Of a stretch of 64,000 bases of DNA, positions 51,320-60,231 are shown piece by piece; the first letter of the stretch is position 1, and every line of letters starts with the position of its first letter. Both the position numbers and the translations under genes were made by a program. The notes beneath the pieces were generated by a model. It was not told the DNA's origin. It did no database searches and saw nothing but the letters and a program-made list of their open reading frames with translations. The stretch is from Rathayibacter sp. VKM Ac-2879 (GTDB taxonomy: Bacteria > Actinomycetota > Actinomycetes > Actinomycetales > Microbacteriaceae): contig NZ_JADKSO010000002.1 in assembly GCF_015351245.1 (NCBI RefSeq), positions 248,001-312,000 on the forward strand. Reading direction: 5' to 3'.

Positions 51320-51420
51320 GAGGCTTTGACCGAGTGCGCTGCTCGCTCGCAGCGCGCTCGGTCAGCAGACGGTGTCGGTCGTCCGGCCTACTCTGGGAAC
51401 AAGCCCACGAGGGGAGCGGC

Positions 51421-52359
51421 ATGGACGACACGATGGCGGCCGGAGGGTCGGCTCGACCCCAGCTCGGCAGGTTCCGGCCGGCCGAGCGAGTCATCGCTCA
51501 CGTGAGCGACACGCACCTCCTGGCGGGAGGCGCGCCGCTCTACGGCAGCGTCGACACGGTCGCGCGGCTTCGGCAGGCGCTTGAGCGGCTCCTGCATCGG
51601 GGCGGCCGAGTCGACGCGATCCTCGTGACAGGCGACATCGCCGACCGTGGCGAGGAAGACGCCTATCGAAGGGTGCGGAGAGCGCTCGATCCGGTCGCCG
51701 AGCGCTTCGACTGCCCGATCGTCTGGGTCATGGGCAACCACGACGAACGCCGGGCGTTCCGCAGAGTCCTCCTCGACGAGGACGGCGGGTCCGACGCGCC
51801 GGTCTACCAGGTGGTCGATCTCGGCGGACTCCGCCTCGTCGCGCTCGACAGCGCGGTACCGGGCTTCCACCACGGCGAGCTCGGAGAGGAGCAGGTGGGC
51901 CGCCTCCGCGCGGAGCTCGAGCGACCGGCACCTCTCGGCACCGTGCTCGCTCTGCACCACCCGCCACTCCCGACGCCGCTCGGTGCCATGACGGTGCTCG
52001 AGCTGCGGGGCATGGACTTCCTCGAGGAGGCGGTCCGCGGCACCGACGTACGCGCGATCCTCGGTGGTCACCTCCACTACCCCACATCCGCCACCTTCGG
52101 GGGCGTCCCCGTGTTCGTTGCCGGTGCGACCAGCTACACGATGGACTTGGGCGCTCCGGAGCGTGAGCTCGCGGGCATCGATGGGGCGCAGAGCTTCTCG
52201 CTCGTCCATGTCCATCCCGAGACCGTCGCGACGGCTCTCGTCCCCTCCTCGACCGCACCGATCGCCACGCGCTTCGGCACCGAGCTGATCGAACAGCTCG
52301 AAGCGCTCGACGAGCAGGGACGCATCGACCTCTGGTCACGGATGCCGGACGGATCATGA
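51421..52359 (+). CDS. Calcineurin-like metallophosphoesterase (CpdA type)
   Basis: Protein of about 312 residues with the full two-metal motif set: IAHVSDTHL (D, H), LVTGDIADRG (D), VMGNHDE (N, H), LALHHPPLP (H) and LGGHLHYP (H, H). It is closest in layout to class III phosphodiesterases such as CpdA/Rv0805, which can cleave cyclic nucleotides or other phosphodiesters. GAGGGGAGC lies 6 bases before the ATG, with TACTCT upstream as a -10. The stop overlaps the xerC start (ATGA). Confidence 0.88.
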   Translation: MDDTMAAGGSARPQLGRFRPAERVIAHVSDTHLLAGGAPLYGSVDTVARLRQALERLLHRGGRVDAILVTGDIADRGEEDAYRRVRRALDPVAERFDCPIVWVMGNHDERRAFRRVLLDEDGGSDAPVYQVVDLGGLRLVALDSAVPGFHHGELGEEQVGRLRAELERPAPLGTVLALHHPPLPTPLGAMTVLELRGMDFLEEAVRGTDVRAILGGHLHYPTSATFGGVPVFVAGATSYTMDLGAPERELAGIDGAQSFSLVHVHPETVATALVPSSTAPIATRFGTELIEQLEALDEQGRIDLWSRMPDGS

Positions 52360-53270
52360 CCGAGGAGACGCTCGCCTCCTCGGTCGAGGGGTTCCTCTGC
52401 TATGTGCTCGACGAGCGTTCCCTCGCGTCCGCGACGGCCAAGGGCTACCGGGGCGACCTGATGCGGCTCGTCGCGTTCGCCGAGGCCCGCGAGAGCCGGT
52501 TGACCTCCGACCTCGATCTGGAGCTCTTGCGCGACTGGCTGTGGCAGGAGTCGGAGTCGGGTATCGCACGATCGACCCTGGCGCGACGCACGGCCGCCGT
52601 CCGATCGTTCTCGTCGTGGGCGCATCGGACCGAGCGCTTGGCGACCGACGTCGCGGCCCGGCTCAAGACGCCGAAGACCGGGCGGACCCTCCCTCGTGTG
52701 CTGACGAGGCCCCAGACGGAGCAGGTCATCGACGTCGTCGCGGCGCGCGGGGCGGAGGACGACCCCGTGGCGCTGCGCGACCTCGCCATCGTCGAGCTGC
52801 TGTACGCCTCAGGCATCCGAGTCTCCGAACTCGTCGCGGTCGACCTCGGCGACCTCGATCTCAGCCGCCTCACCGTGCTCGTCACCGGAAAGGGGTCGAA
52901 GCAACGGGTCGTCCCTTTCGGCGTGCCCGCGAAGGAGGCGCTCGTCGCCTACCTCGAGAAGGCCCGCCCCGCCCTCGCGACGGCCGACAGCGCCCGGTCC
53001 CTCCTGCTCGGCCGGCGCGGCGGTCGGCTCACCCCGCGCACGGTCTACGGAGTCGTGGCCCGGCTGCTCGGCGCGGGCGAGGGCTCCGGACCCTCCGGTC
53101 CGCACACCTTCCGCCACACGGCGGCGACCCACCTCCTCGACGGAGGAGCCGATCTGCGGGCCGTGCAGGAGCTGCTGGGACACGCCAGCCTGGGAACCAC
53201 GCAGATCTACACGCACGTCTCGACCGAGCGGATCCGGGAGGCCTATCGGCTCGCTCATCCGCGCGCGTGA
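52356..53270 (+). CDS. xerC: Tyrosine recombinase XerC
   Basis: Recombinase of 304 residues that resolves chromosome dimers at dif with its partner XerD. The N-terminal SAM-like core-binding domain (about 5-95) precedes the catalytic domain with R155 (YASGIRVSELV), K179 (GKGSKQR), H250/R253 (HTFRHTAATHLL), H276 (LGHASLGTTQIYTHV) and Y285. All catalytic residues are present. Its position between dprA and rpsB is conserved in actinobacteria. The last 460 bases are covered on the other strand by the extended M23 peptidase frame. Confidence 0.95.
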   Translation: MTEETLASSVEGFLCYVLDERSLASATAKGYRGDLMRLVAFAEARESRLTSDLDLELLRDWLWQESESGIARSTLARRTAAVRSFSSWAHRTERLATDVAARLKTPKTGRTLPRVLTRPQTEQVIDVVAARGAEDDPVALRDLAIVELLYASGIRVSELVAVDLGDLDLSRLTVLVTGKGSKQRVVPFGVPAKEALVAYLEKARPALATADSARSLLLGRRGGRLTPRTVYGVVARLLGAGEGSGPSGPHTFRHTAATHLLDGGADLRAVQELLGHASLGTTQIYTHVSTERIREAYRLAHPRA

Positions 53271-53798
53271 CGCGACCGCGCCCAGGGGAAGCAGCACGGC
53301 CCGCGGGATGCCTCCGAAGAAGCGTAGAGGCGAGATGTAGTCGCCGTGTTCGCGCACCCCGAGATGCACGCATCGTCCGTCACAGTGGCCTCCGGAGCCC
53401 ACGACGCCGAGGATCTCGCCGGCGACGACAAGCTGACCCTCCGTCACCGTCGCGTCGACCGGCTCCAGGCTCGACACCAGGCCGTCGGGATGCCTGAGGG
53501 AGACGACCCCCCGACCGGCGACCCTTCCCGCGAACGACACTGTGCCCGGGGCGGGCGCCACCACGCTGAGGCCGGGTGACGAGGCGAGATCGATGCCGCG
53601 GTGCCCCGCCGCATAGCGATGGGCGGGGGCCGCCCAGGGCGCGAGCACCGTGAATCCGGAGACGGGGGACACCCACGGCGCAGACGCGGACGTCTTTCGT
53701 GGAGGGGCCTCGGCCGGAGCGACGGGAACCGCCACGCCGAGCAGGAACGGGACGAGCAGGGCGAATACGCCCGGGCGGAGAAGGGAGAGCAGTGGCAT
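52809..53798 (-). CDS. M23 family metallopeptidase with unusual antisense C-terminal extension
   Basis: Secreted protein. The first 30 residues form a signal segment (VFALLVPFLLGVAVPVAPAEA). Residues about 40-165 are an M23/LytM domain with HRGIDLAS (H66, D70) and CVHLGVRE (H145), a likely cell-wall endopeptidase. The domain ends near YISPLRFFGGIP, where related proteins normally stop. Here no in-frame stop occurs until 52809, so about 150 extra residues would be read antisense to xerC. Those residues have shadow-like Arg/Gly-rich composition. The start at 53798 is supported by homology and the signal peptide. Confidence 0.72.
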   Translation of the reverse strand: MPLLSLLRPGVFALLVPFLLGVAVPVAPAEAPPRKTSASAPWVSPVSGFTVLAPWAAPAHRYAAGHRGIDLASSPGLSVVAPAPGTVSFAGRVAGRGVVSLRHPDGLVSSLEPVDATVTEGQLVVAGEILGVVGSGGHCDGRCVHLGVREHGDYISPLRFFGGIPRAVLLPLGAVASRARMSEPIGLPDPLGRDVRVDLRGSQAGVSQQLLHGPQIGSSVEEVGRRRVAEGVRTGGSGALARAEQPGHDSVDRARGEPTAAPAEQEGPGAVGRREGGAGLLEVGDERLLRGHAERDDPLLRPLSGDEHGEAAEIEVAEVDRDEFGDSDA

Positions 53799-54009
53799 GC
53801 GGTCACCCTCCCGTACCCGATGCGGTCCTGGTCGGGCCGCGTGTTGATCGGGGGAGAAAACAGCAGGATCACCTCGTGTGGAGGGGGCTTCAGCTGTCGC
53901 GCTCGAGCGCAAGCCGTCCCGGCGCATTCGCAGGGCGGAGTAACGTGCCTGTGATCCGGAGCGGGCGCGGCATCCTCGCGCCCACCGGCGGCGAGAATCG
54001 GAGACGACC

Positions 54010-55473
54010 ATGACCAGCGGACGATCTGACACCACCCCGAATCCCTCGGCGGCGAATCTACGGGCGAAGGTGATCTTCCTCGCCATCGCGGCGGCCGTCG
54101 GCGGCTTCCTCTTCGGATTCGACTCCTCGGTGGTGAACGGCGCCGTCGAGGCGGTGCAGGGCGAGTTCGAGCTGTCGGCAGCGCTGATCGGCTTCGCCGT
54201 CGCCTCCGCCCTGCTCGGCTGCGCCGTCGGCGCCTACGTCGCAGGACGCTTGGCCGACCGGTGGGGACGCATCAAGGTGATGTTGCTGGGCGCCGGTCTC
54301 TTCTTCATCTCCTCCATCGGCGCAGGAGCAGCCTTCGCGGTCTGGGACCTCGTGCTGTGGCGCGTCGTCGGCGGCCTCGGCATCGGCATCGCCTCGGTCA
54401 TCGCGCCGACCTACATCTCGGAGATCGCGCCGAAGGCGATCCGCGGCGCGCTCGCGTCGCTGCAGCAGCTCGCGATCACGCTCGGCATCTTCGCCGCCCT
54501 CCTCTCGGACACCCTCATTGCGAACGGCGCGAACGGCGCCTCCGAGCCGTACTGGTTCGGCGTCGCCGCCTGGCGGTGGATGTTCATCGCGTGCGCCGTG
54601 CCCGCGGTCGTCTACGGCCTCCTCGCGCTCACGCTGCCGGAGTCGCCCCGCTACCTCGCCACGCGCGGCCGGTCCGCCGACGCCCGCAAGGTGCTCGCGA
54701 CGGTCACCCCGCGCGACGAGGTCGACGAGGCCCTCGCCGATATCCAGAAGAGGATCGACGAGGACGCCGAGAACGCGAAGCGCTCGAGTCTGCGTGGTCC
54801 GGCGCTCGGCCTGCTCCCGGTGGTCTGGGTGGGCATTCTGCTCTCGGTGTTCCAGCAGTTCGTCGGCATCAACGTGATCTTCTACTACTCCACGTCGCTG
54901 TGGAGCGCCGTCGGTTTCGACGAGTCCAACTCCTTCGCGATCTCGGTCTTCACCTCGATCGTCAACGTCGTCGTGACCTTCGTGGCGATCTTCCTCGTCG
55001 ACAAGGTCGGCCGGAAGCCGCTGCTGCTCGTCGGCTCGGCCGGTATGGCGATCACGCTCGCGCTGATGGCCATCGCGTTCAGCCAGTCGACGATCAGCGG
55101 CGAGCAGGTGTCGCTGCCGGGTGCGTGGGGGCCGATCGCGCTGGTCTCTGCCAACGCCTTCGTCGTCTTCTTCGGAGCGACGTGGGGGCCGCTGGTCTGG
55201 GTACTGCTCGGCGAGATCTTCCCCAACCGAATCCGCGCCGCGGCGCTCGGCCTCGCGGCGTCCGCCCAGTGGATCGCGAACTTCCTCATCACCGTGACGT
55301 TCCCGATCCTCTCTCAGGACGTCTCCCTCACCCTCGCGTACGGCCTGTATGCGGCGTTCGCGGCGATCTCGTTCGTCTTCGTCTTCATGTTCGTGCCCGA
55401 GACCAAGGGGCGCTCGCTCGAAGAGATGGACACGCTCCACATCCGCACCGTGATGAAGTCCGCGCGCAAGTAG
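54010..55473 (+). CDS. MFS sugar porter
   Basis: Membrane transporter of 487 residues with about 12 helices. The sugar-porter signatures are complete: GGFLFGFDSSVVNGAVEAV, LADRWGRIKVM, LPESPRYLATRGR, QQFVGINVIFYYS, DKVGRKPLLLVGSAG and the final VPETKGRSLEEMD. It probably imports a hexose or inositol-like compound with protons; XylE, GalP and IolT types cannot be told apart here. It is a single-gene unit, ending in a 23-bp stem hairpin. It interrupts the backbone between xerC and rpsB. Confidence 0.93.
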   Translation: MTSGRSDTTPNPSAANLRAKVIFLAIAAAVGGFLFGFDSSVVNGAVEAVQGEFELSAALIGFAVASALLGCAVGAYVAGRLADRWGRIKVMLLGAGLFFISSIGAGAAFAVWDLVLWRVVGGLGIGIASVIAPTYISEIAPKAIRGALASLQQLAITLGIFAALLSDTLIANGANGASEPYWFGVAAWRWMFIACAVPAVVYGLLALTLPESPRYLATRGRSADARKVLATVTPRDEVDEALADIQKRIDEDAENAKRSSLRGPALGLLPVVWVGILLSVFQQFVGINVIFYYSTSLWSAVGFDESNSFAISVFTSIVNVVVTFVAIFLVDKVGRKPLLLVGSAGMAITLALMAIAFSQSTISGEQVSLPGAWGPIALVSANAFVVFFGATWGPLVWVLLGEIFPNRIRAAALGLAASAQWIANFLITVTFPILSQDVSLTLAYGLYAAFAAISFVFVFMFVPETKGRSLEEMDTLHIRTVMKSARK

Positions 55474-55483
55474 GCGACACGAC

Positions 55484-55538
55484 AGCACCACGACGGCCGC
55501 CCTCCCGCACGAGCGGGGAGGGCGGCCGTCGTGGTGCT
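55484..55538. terminator. Strong terminator with 23-bp perfect stem
   Basis: Arms 55484-55506 and 55516-55538 are perfect complements (core CACCACGACGGCCGCCCTCCC) around a 9-base loop, ten bases after the MFS stop. It insulates rpsB from the transporter gene. Of the remaining 200 bases before rpsB I can only say they form its leader. Confidence 0.8.
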
Positions 55539-55738
55539 AGCATTCTCGGAGCACCTCGCTCGTCGGGGTGACTACGCGCGCCCATTCGGCCTCCACTCCC
55601 CACGGTCCTCCTCCGCTCCTGCGGTCGAGGTGGGAGCGAGCCGGGCGCCAGGGCGACGTGCCGACCGGCCGTCGCAGACAACCGAACGGGAGTTCGGCGC
55701 CGTCGTGCGCTCGGACCCCGAGAGAAGGAGAACGACTC

Positions 55739-56671
55739 ATGGCAGTCGTCACCATGCGCCAGCTGCTCGACAGCGGCGTCCACTTCGGGCACCAGACCCG
55801 TCGCTGGAACCCGAAGATGAAGCGCTTCATCCTGACCGAGCGCTCCGGCAGCTACATCATCGACCTCCAGCAGTCGCTGGCCTACATCGACAAGACCTAC
55901 GACTTCGTCAAGGAGACGGTCGCCCACGGCGGCACGATCCTCTTCGTCGGCACGAAGAAGCAGGCGCAGAACGCGATCTCGGAGCAGGCGACCCGCGTGG
56001 GTCAGCCCTACGTCAACCAGCGCTGGCTCGGTGGCCTCCTGACCAACTTCCAGACGGTCTCCAAGCGCCTCGCGCGCATGAAGGAGCTCGAGGAGCTCGA
56101 CTTCGACGACACCTCGAAGAGCGGCTTCACGAAGAAGGAGCTCCTCATCAAGAAGCGCGAGCTCGACAAGCTGCACAAGTCGCTCGGTGGAATCCGCAAC
56201 CTCTCGAAGACGCCGTCGGCTCTCTGGGTCGTCGACACCAAGAAGGAGCACCTCGCGATCGACGAGGCGAAGAAGCTGGGCATCCCGGTCATCGGCATCC
56301 TCGACACCAACTGCGACCCGGACGAGGTGCAGTACCCGATCCCGGGCAACGACGACGCGATCCGCTCGGTGAGCCTGCTCACCCGCATCGTCGCCGACGC
56401 GGCGGCCGAGGGCCTCATCCAGCGTCACCAGAAGCCCGAGGCCGAGGGCAACGTCTCCGCCGTCGAGCCGCTGGCTGAGTGGGAGCAGGAGCTGCTCGCG
56501 ACGAGCACCCCCGCCACCGACGTCCAGGAGTCGGACGAGCAGGCCGGCGCGGAGACCGAGAAGGTCGCCGACGCCGAGGCCGAGACCGCCGATGAGGCCG
56601 TCGTCGAGGCCGAGACCGCTGACGAGGTTCCGGCTGCCGAGGCCTCGAACGACGAGACCGCCACCGTCTGA
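55739..56671 (+). CDS. rpsB: 30S ribosomal protein S2
   Basis: Small-subunit protein of about 310 residues. [54 protein letters not shown] and [27 protein letters not shown] are the S2 blocks. The C-terminal 65 residues are an Ala/Glu-rich acidic tail beyond the E. coli length. GAAGGAGA lies 7 bases before the ATG. It pairs with tsf downstream across a 174-base gap. Confidence 0.97.
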   Translation: MAVVTMRQLLDSGVHFGHQTRRWNPKMKRFILTERSGSYIIDLQQSLAYIDKTYDFVKETVAHGGTILFVGTKKQAQNAISEQATRVGQPYVNQRWLGGLLTNFQTVSKRLARMKELEELDFDDTSKSGFTKKELLIKKRELDKLHKSLGGIRNLSKTPSALWVVDTKKEHLAIDEAKKLGIPVIGILDTNCDPDEVQYPIPGNDDAIRSVSLLTRIVADAAAEGLIQRHQKPEAEGNVSAVEPLAEWEQELLATSTPATDVQESDEQAGAETEKVADAEAETADEAVVEAETADEVPAAEASNDETATV

Positions 56672-56673
56672 TA

Positions 56674-56691
56674 CCCCGTTCCGTGACGGGG
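56674..56691 (+). terminator. Small hairpin between rpsB and tsf (attenuator-like)
   Basis: CCCCGT (56674-56679) pairs with ACGGGG (56686-56691), immediately after the rpsB stop. It is too short to be a strong terminator; partial attenuation before tsf is possible. Confidence 0.4.
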
Positions 56692-56845
56692 GTCGGATGC
56701 GCCGCAGCAGCGGACGTCCGGCCCCCGCTCGGTCGGTGCACGTTCACCACGAGTCACAACAGCCGACATCTCGGTGTACTGGGATCCCTCCTGGCCCGGA
56801 GATCGGCACCGCAGAGTCTCAGAACCAAGAGGAGTTCGAAGAACC

Positions 56846-57673
56846 ATGGCAAATTTCAGCCTCGCTGACGTCAAGACGCTGCGTGAGCAGCTCGGTACCG
56901 GCATGGTCGACACGAAGAACGCGCTCGTCGAAGCGGACGGCGACCTGGACAAGGCGGTCGAGATCCTCCGCCTCAAGGGTGCCAAGGGCAACGCGAAGCG
57001 CGCCGACCGCTCCACGAGCGAGGGCCTCGTCGCCGCCGCCGAGAACGGTGGCGTCGCCACGATGATCGAGCTCGCGTGCGAGACCGACTTCGTCGCCAAG
57101 GGCACCAAGTTCATCGCTCTGGCCGACGCCGTGCTCGCCGCGGTCGTCGCCGCCGGCGCCACCACCGTCGAGGACGCGCTCGCCGCGTCCGCCAACGGCA
57201 AGACCGTCGCCGACCTCATCAACGACGAGGCCGCGATCCTCGGCGAGAAGGTCGAGCTGCGCCGCGTCGCCTCCGTCTCGGGCGAGCACTTCGCCATCTA
57301 CCTGCACAAGACCAATAAGGACCTGCCCCCGCAGGTCGGCGTGGTCGTCGGCTATGCAGGCGAGGACGCGGAAACGGCTCGCTCGGTCGCGCAGCACATC
57401 TCGTTCGCGAACCCCTCCTACCTCTCGCGCGAGGACGTGCCGCAGTCGGAGGTCGACAACGAGCGTCGCATCGTCGAGGAGATCTCGCGTGGCGAGGGCA
57501 AGCCGGAGGCCGCGCTGCCGAAGATCATCGAGGGTCGCGTCAACGCCTACTTCAAGCAGGTCGCGCTGCTCGACCAGGACTACGCGAAGGACAACAAGTT
57601 GTCCGTCAGCAAGGTTCTCGCCGACGCCGGACTGACCGTGTCGGGCTTCGCCCGCTTCAAGGTCGGCGCCTGA
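56846..57673 (+). CDS. tsf: Elongation factor Ts
   Basis: Nucleotide-exchange factor for EF-Tu, about 275 residues. The N-terminal UBA-like domain (ADVKTLREQLGTGMVDTKNALVEADGDLDKAVEILR) and the EF-Tu contact motif ACETDFVAKG are diagnostic. RVNAYFKQVALLDQDYAKDNKLSVSKVL is the C-terminal module. AGAGGAG lies upstream of the ATG at 56846, rather far (about 12 bases). Confidence 0.97.
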   Translation: MANFSLADVKTLREQLGTGMVDTKNALVEADGDLDKAVEILRLKGAKGNAKRADRSTSEGLVAAAENGGVATMIELACETDFVAKGTKFIALADAVLAAVVAAGATTVEDALAASANGKTVADLINDEAAILGEKVELRRVASVSGEHFAIYLHKTNKDLPPQVGVVVGYAGEDAETARSVAQHISFANPSYLSREDVPQSEVDNERRIVEEISRGEGKPEAALPKIIEGRVNAYFKQVALLDQDYAKDNKLSVSKVLADAGLTVSGFARFKVGA

Positions 57674-57680
57674 CAGCACG

Positions 57681-57722
57681 CGAAGGGAGTCCGGGTCGTT
57701 CCATCGACCCGGGCTCCCTTCG
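57681..57722 (+). terminator. Terminator between tsf and pyrH
   Basis: 18-bp stem (57681-57698 with 57705-57722, one G-T pair) and a 6-base loop, eight bases after the tsf stop, with a CT-rich tail. Confidence 0.7.
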
Positions 57723-57816
57723 CTCTGTCTCGGCTCCCGGTCCGGGACGCCGCGCGTGGTCGCGGGGCATGCTCCGCGCGGGATAAGTTTGTACGGGTCT
57801 ACGGGAGGAAACGTCG

Positions 57817-58548
57817 ATGACGGAGACGGATGCGATGACGACGGGCAAGCGCCGAAGGGTGCTTCTGAAACTGTCGGGGGAGGCATTCGGGGCCGGGACT
57901 CTCGGCGTGAATCCCGACGTGATTAGCGCCCTCGCGCGCGAGATCGCCGATGCCGCGACCGAGGTCGAGATCTCTGTCGTCGTCGGCGGGGGCAACTTCT
58001 TCCGCGGCGCCGAGCTCTCGCAGCGCGGAATGGATCGGGGCCGAGCCGACTACATGGGCATGCTGGGCACGGTGATGAACGCTCTCGCCCTGCAGGACTT
58101 CCTCGAGCAGGCCGGAGCCGAGACGCGTGTCCAGTCGGCGATCGCGATGACGCAGGTCGCCGAGCCGTACATCCCCCGCCGCGCCATCCGCCACATGGAG
58201 AAGGGTCGCGTCGTCATCTTCGGCGCGGGCGCCGGCCTGCCCTTCTTCTCGACCGACACGGTCGCCGCGCAGCGCGCCCTCGAAACGCACGCCGATGTCG
58301 TGCTCGTGGCCAAGAACGGCGTCGACGGTGTCTACGACGCCGACCCGCGCACCCATCCCGAGGCCAAGAAGCTCGACGCGCTCACCTATCAGGAGGCGCT
58401 GCAGCGTGGCCTCAAGGTCGTCGACTCCACCGCTTTCAGCCTCTGCATGGACAACGGCATGCCGATGCAGGTGTTCGGGATGGAGCCCGCCGGCAACGTC
58501 GCGGCGGCCATCCGGGGCGCCGATCTCGGCACCCTCGTCTCGAACTAG
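57817..58548 (+). CDS. pyrH: Uridylate kinase (UMP kinase)
   Basis: Bacterial hexameric UMP kinase of 243 residues, making UDP from [16 protein letters not shown] (phosphate-binding), [37 protein letters not shown] and [26 protein letters not shown] are the amino-acid-kinase blocks. GGGAGGA lies 7 bases before the ATG, and TAAGTT near 57784 could be its -10. It forms an operon with frr and cdsA. Confidence 0.97.
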   Translation: MTETDAMTTGKRRRVLLKLSGEAFGAGTLGVNPDVISALAREIADAATEVEISVVVGGGNFFRGAELSQRGMDRGRADYMGMLGTVMNALALQDFLEQAGAETRVQSAIAMTQVAEPYIPRRAIRHMEKGRVVIFGAGAGLPFFSTDTVAAQRALETHADVVLVAKNGVDGVYDADPRTHPEAKKLDALTYQEALQRGLKVVDSTAFSLCMDNGMPMQVFGMEPAGNVAAAIRGADLGTLVSN

Positions 58549-58581
58549 ACTGACCACTCCACGTCTCTTAAGGAGCCCCCT

Positions 58582-59136
58582 GTGATCTCGGATGTACTTG
58601 CCGACGCGAAGACCAAGATGGGCAAGGCCGTCGAGGTCGCCAAGGAAGACTTCTCGACGGTCCGCACCGGACGCGCGAATCCCGCCATGTTCCAGAAGGT
58701 GCTGGTGAGCTACTACGGCACGCCGACGCCGCTCAGCCAGCTCGCGTCCCTGCAGAACCAGGAGGCGCGCACGCTCCTCGTCACGCCCTACGACAAGAGC
58801 TCGCTGCGCGACATCGAGCAGGCGATCCGCGATATGCCCAACCTCGGCGCCAACCCCACGAACGACGGCACGCTCATCCGCGTCACCCTGCCCGAGCTCA
58901 CCGCCGAGCGTCGCAAGGAGTTCGTGAAGATCGTCCGCACGAAGGCCGAGGACGCGAAGGTGGCTGTCCGCAACATTCGCCGGAAGGCGAAGGACGACCT
59001 CGACGCGTTGAAGGGTGAGCTCGGCGACGACGAGGTCGCTCGCGGCGAGAAGGAGCTGGAGTCGCTGACGAAGCACCACGTCGACGCGATCGACGAGGCG
59101 CTCAAGCGCAAGGAACACGAACTCACCGAGGTGTAG
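58582..59136 (+). CDS. frr: Ribosome recycling factor
   Basis: Protein of 184 residues that splits post-termination ribosomes with EF-G. The full-length RRF pattern is present: KTVEV-type [77 protein letters not shown] and the coiled C-terminal helix. The GTG start has AAGGAG 6 bases upstream, 33 bases after pyrH. Confidence 0.97.
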   Translation: MISDVLADAKTKMGKAVEVAKEDFSTVRTGRANPAMFQKVLVSYYGTPTPLSQLASLQNQEARTLLVTPYDKSSLRDIEQAIRDMPNLGANPTNDGTLIRVTLPELTAERRKEFVKIVRTKAEDAKVAVRNIRRKAKDDLDALKGELGDDEVARGEKELESLTKHHVDAIDEALKRKEHELTEV

Positions 59137-59139
59137 AGC

Positions 59140-60156
59140 GTGCCCGAGATCCCCGCTGGCCCCGACGACGGCGAGAAGAGACCGCTTCCGCACGTCCCGG
59201 GTGCCCGGGGATTGCGGATGGTCACGCGGGAGACGCTGCGCGCGAGAGCGCAGCAGGGGCGCGCCGATGTCGAGCGCCAGCTCGAGGCGACGCGGGCGCA
59301 GCTCGAAGCGACGAACGAGCGTCTGACGGCCCGTTCCGGTCGCAATCTGGTCTCGGCGACGGCCATCGGTCTCGTGGGCGGCGGCGCGATGGTCGTCAGC
59401 CTCCTCGTCGTCAAAGAGCTGTTCATGGTGCTCGCCGGCGTCCTGGTCCTCTTCGCGGCCCTCGAGCTCTCGAATGCACTCCGTCACGCAGGGCGTGACA
59501 TCCCGCGGATCCCCACGGGTGTCGTCGCGGTCGTCGCGGTCCCCGCCGCATACTACGGAGGCATCGCCGGCGCGTGGTTCGCCGTTCTCGGCGGATCGGC
59601 GCTGGTGGGTCTCTGGCGGCTCGGCGAGCAGCTCTTCCGGCAGACGACGTCGAGCCGTCGAGACCTGGTGCTCGATCTCGAACTCGGGGCCTTCGTGCAG
59701 AGCTACGTCACGTTCCTCGGTGCCTTCGCGATTCGCCTCGTCGCCGAGCCGGGCGGTCAGCTCTGGACGCTCTCGTTCCTCGTGCTCGTCATCGTGGTCG
59801 ACACGGGTGCCTACGCGAGCGGCCTGACCTGGGGCCGTCACCCGATGGCACCGCGGATCAGCCCGAAGAAGACCTGGGAGGGTTTCGCGGGGGCCGGCGC
59901 CGCTGGCATCGTGGCGGGCATCCTCCTCGCCGTGCTGCTCCTCGGGCAGCCGTGGTGGGTCGGCGCGGTGTTCGGAGCCGTGATCCTCCTCACGGCGACG
60001 CTCGGCGACCTCGCGGAATCGCTGATCAAGCGCGACATCGGTATCAAGGACATGAGTTCGTGGCTGCCCGGTCACGGGGGAGTGCTCGACCGTCTCGACT
60101 CGATCCTCCCCTCGGCGGCGGCCGCCTACGTGCTCTACTTCGTCTTCGCCCACTGA
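59140..60156 (+). CDS. cdsA: Phosphatidate cytidylyltransferase (CDP-diglyceride synthase)
   Basis: Membrane enzyme of 338 residues making CDP-diacylglycerol from phosphatidate and CTP. The catalytic signature lies near the C-terminus: SLIKRDIGIKDMSSWLPGHGGVLDRLDS. About eight hydrophobic helices span residues 65-335. The first 60 residues are hydrophilic with a short predicted coil (QQGRADVERQLEATRAQLEAT), longer than E. coli CdsA. The GTG start lies three bases after the frr stop. Confidence 0.94.
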   Translation: MPEIPAGPDDGEKRPLPHVPGARGLRMVTRETLRARAQQGRADVERQLEATRAQLEATNERLTARSGRNLVSATAIGLVGGGAMVVSLLVVKELFMVLAGVLVLFAALELSNALRHAGRDIPRIPTGVVAVVAVPAAYYGGIAGAWFAVLGGSALVGLWRLGEQLFRQTTSSRRDLVLDLELGAFVQSYVTFLGAFAIRLVAEPGGQLWTLSFLVLVIVVDTGAYASGLTWGRHPMAPRISPKKTWEGFAGAGAAGIVAGILLAVLLLGQPWWVGAVFGAVILLTATLGDLAESLIKRDIGIKDMSSWLPGHGGVLDRLDSILPSAAAAYVLYFVFAH

Positions 60157-60216
60157 GCTGGCTCTCCTTCGGAGTGCTCGCTCGGCCGGGTCGTGGTCGG
60201 CAGCGCCCGCAGCTCT

Positions 60217-60225
60217 TGGCAGAAT
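60217..60225 (+). promoter_or_regulatory. Extended -10 promoter (TGGCAGAAT), leaderless start
   Basis: TGGCAGAAT ends six bases before the ATG at 60232, so the mRNA probably begins at or near the start codon. Confidence 0.55.
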
Positions 60226-60231
60226 GACGGG

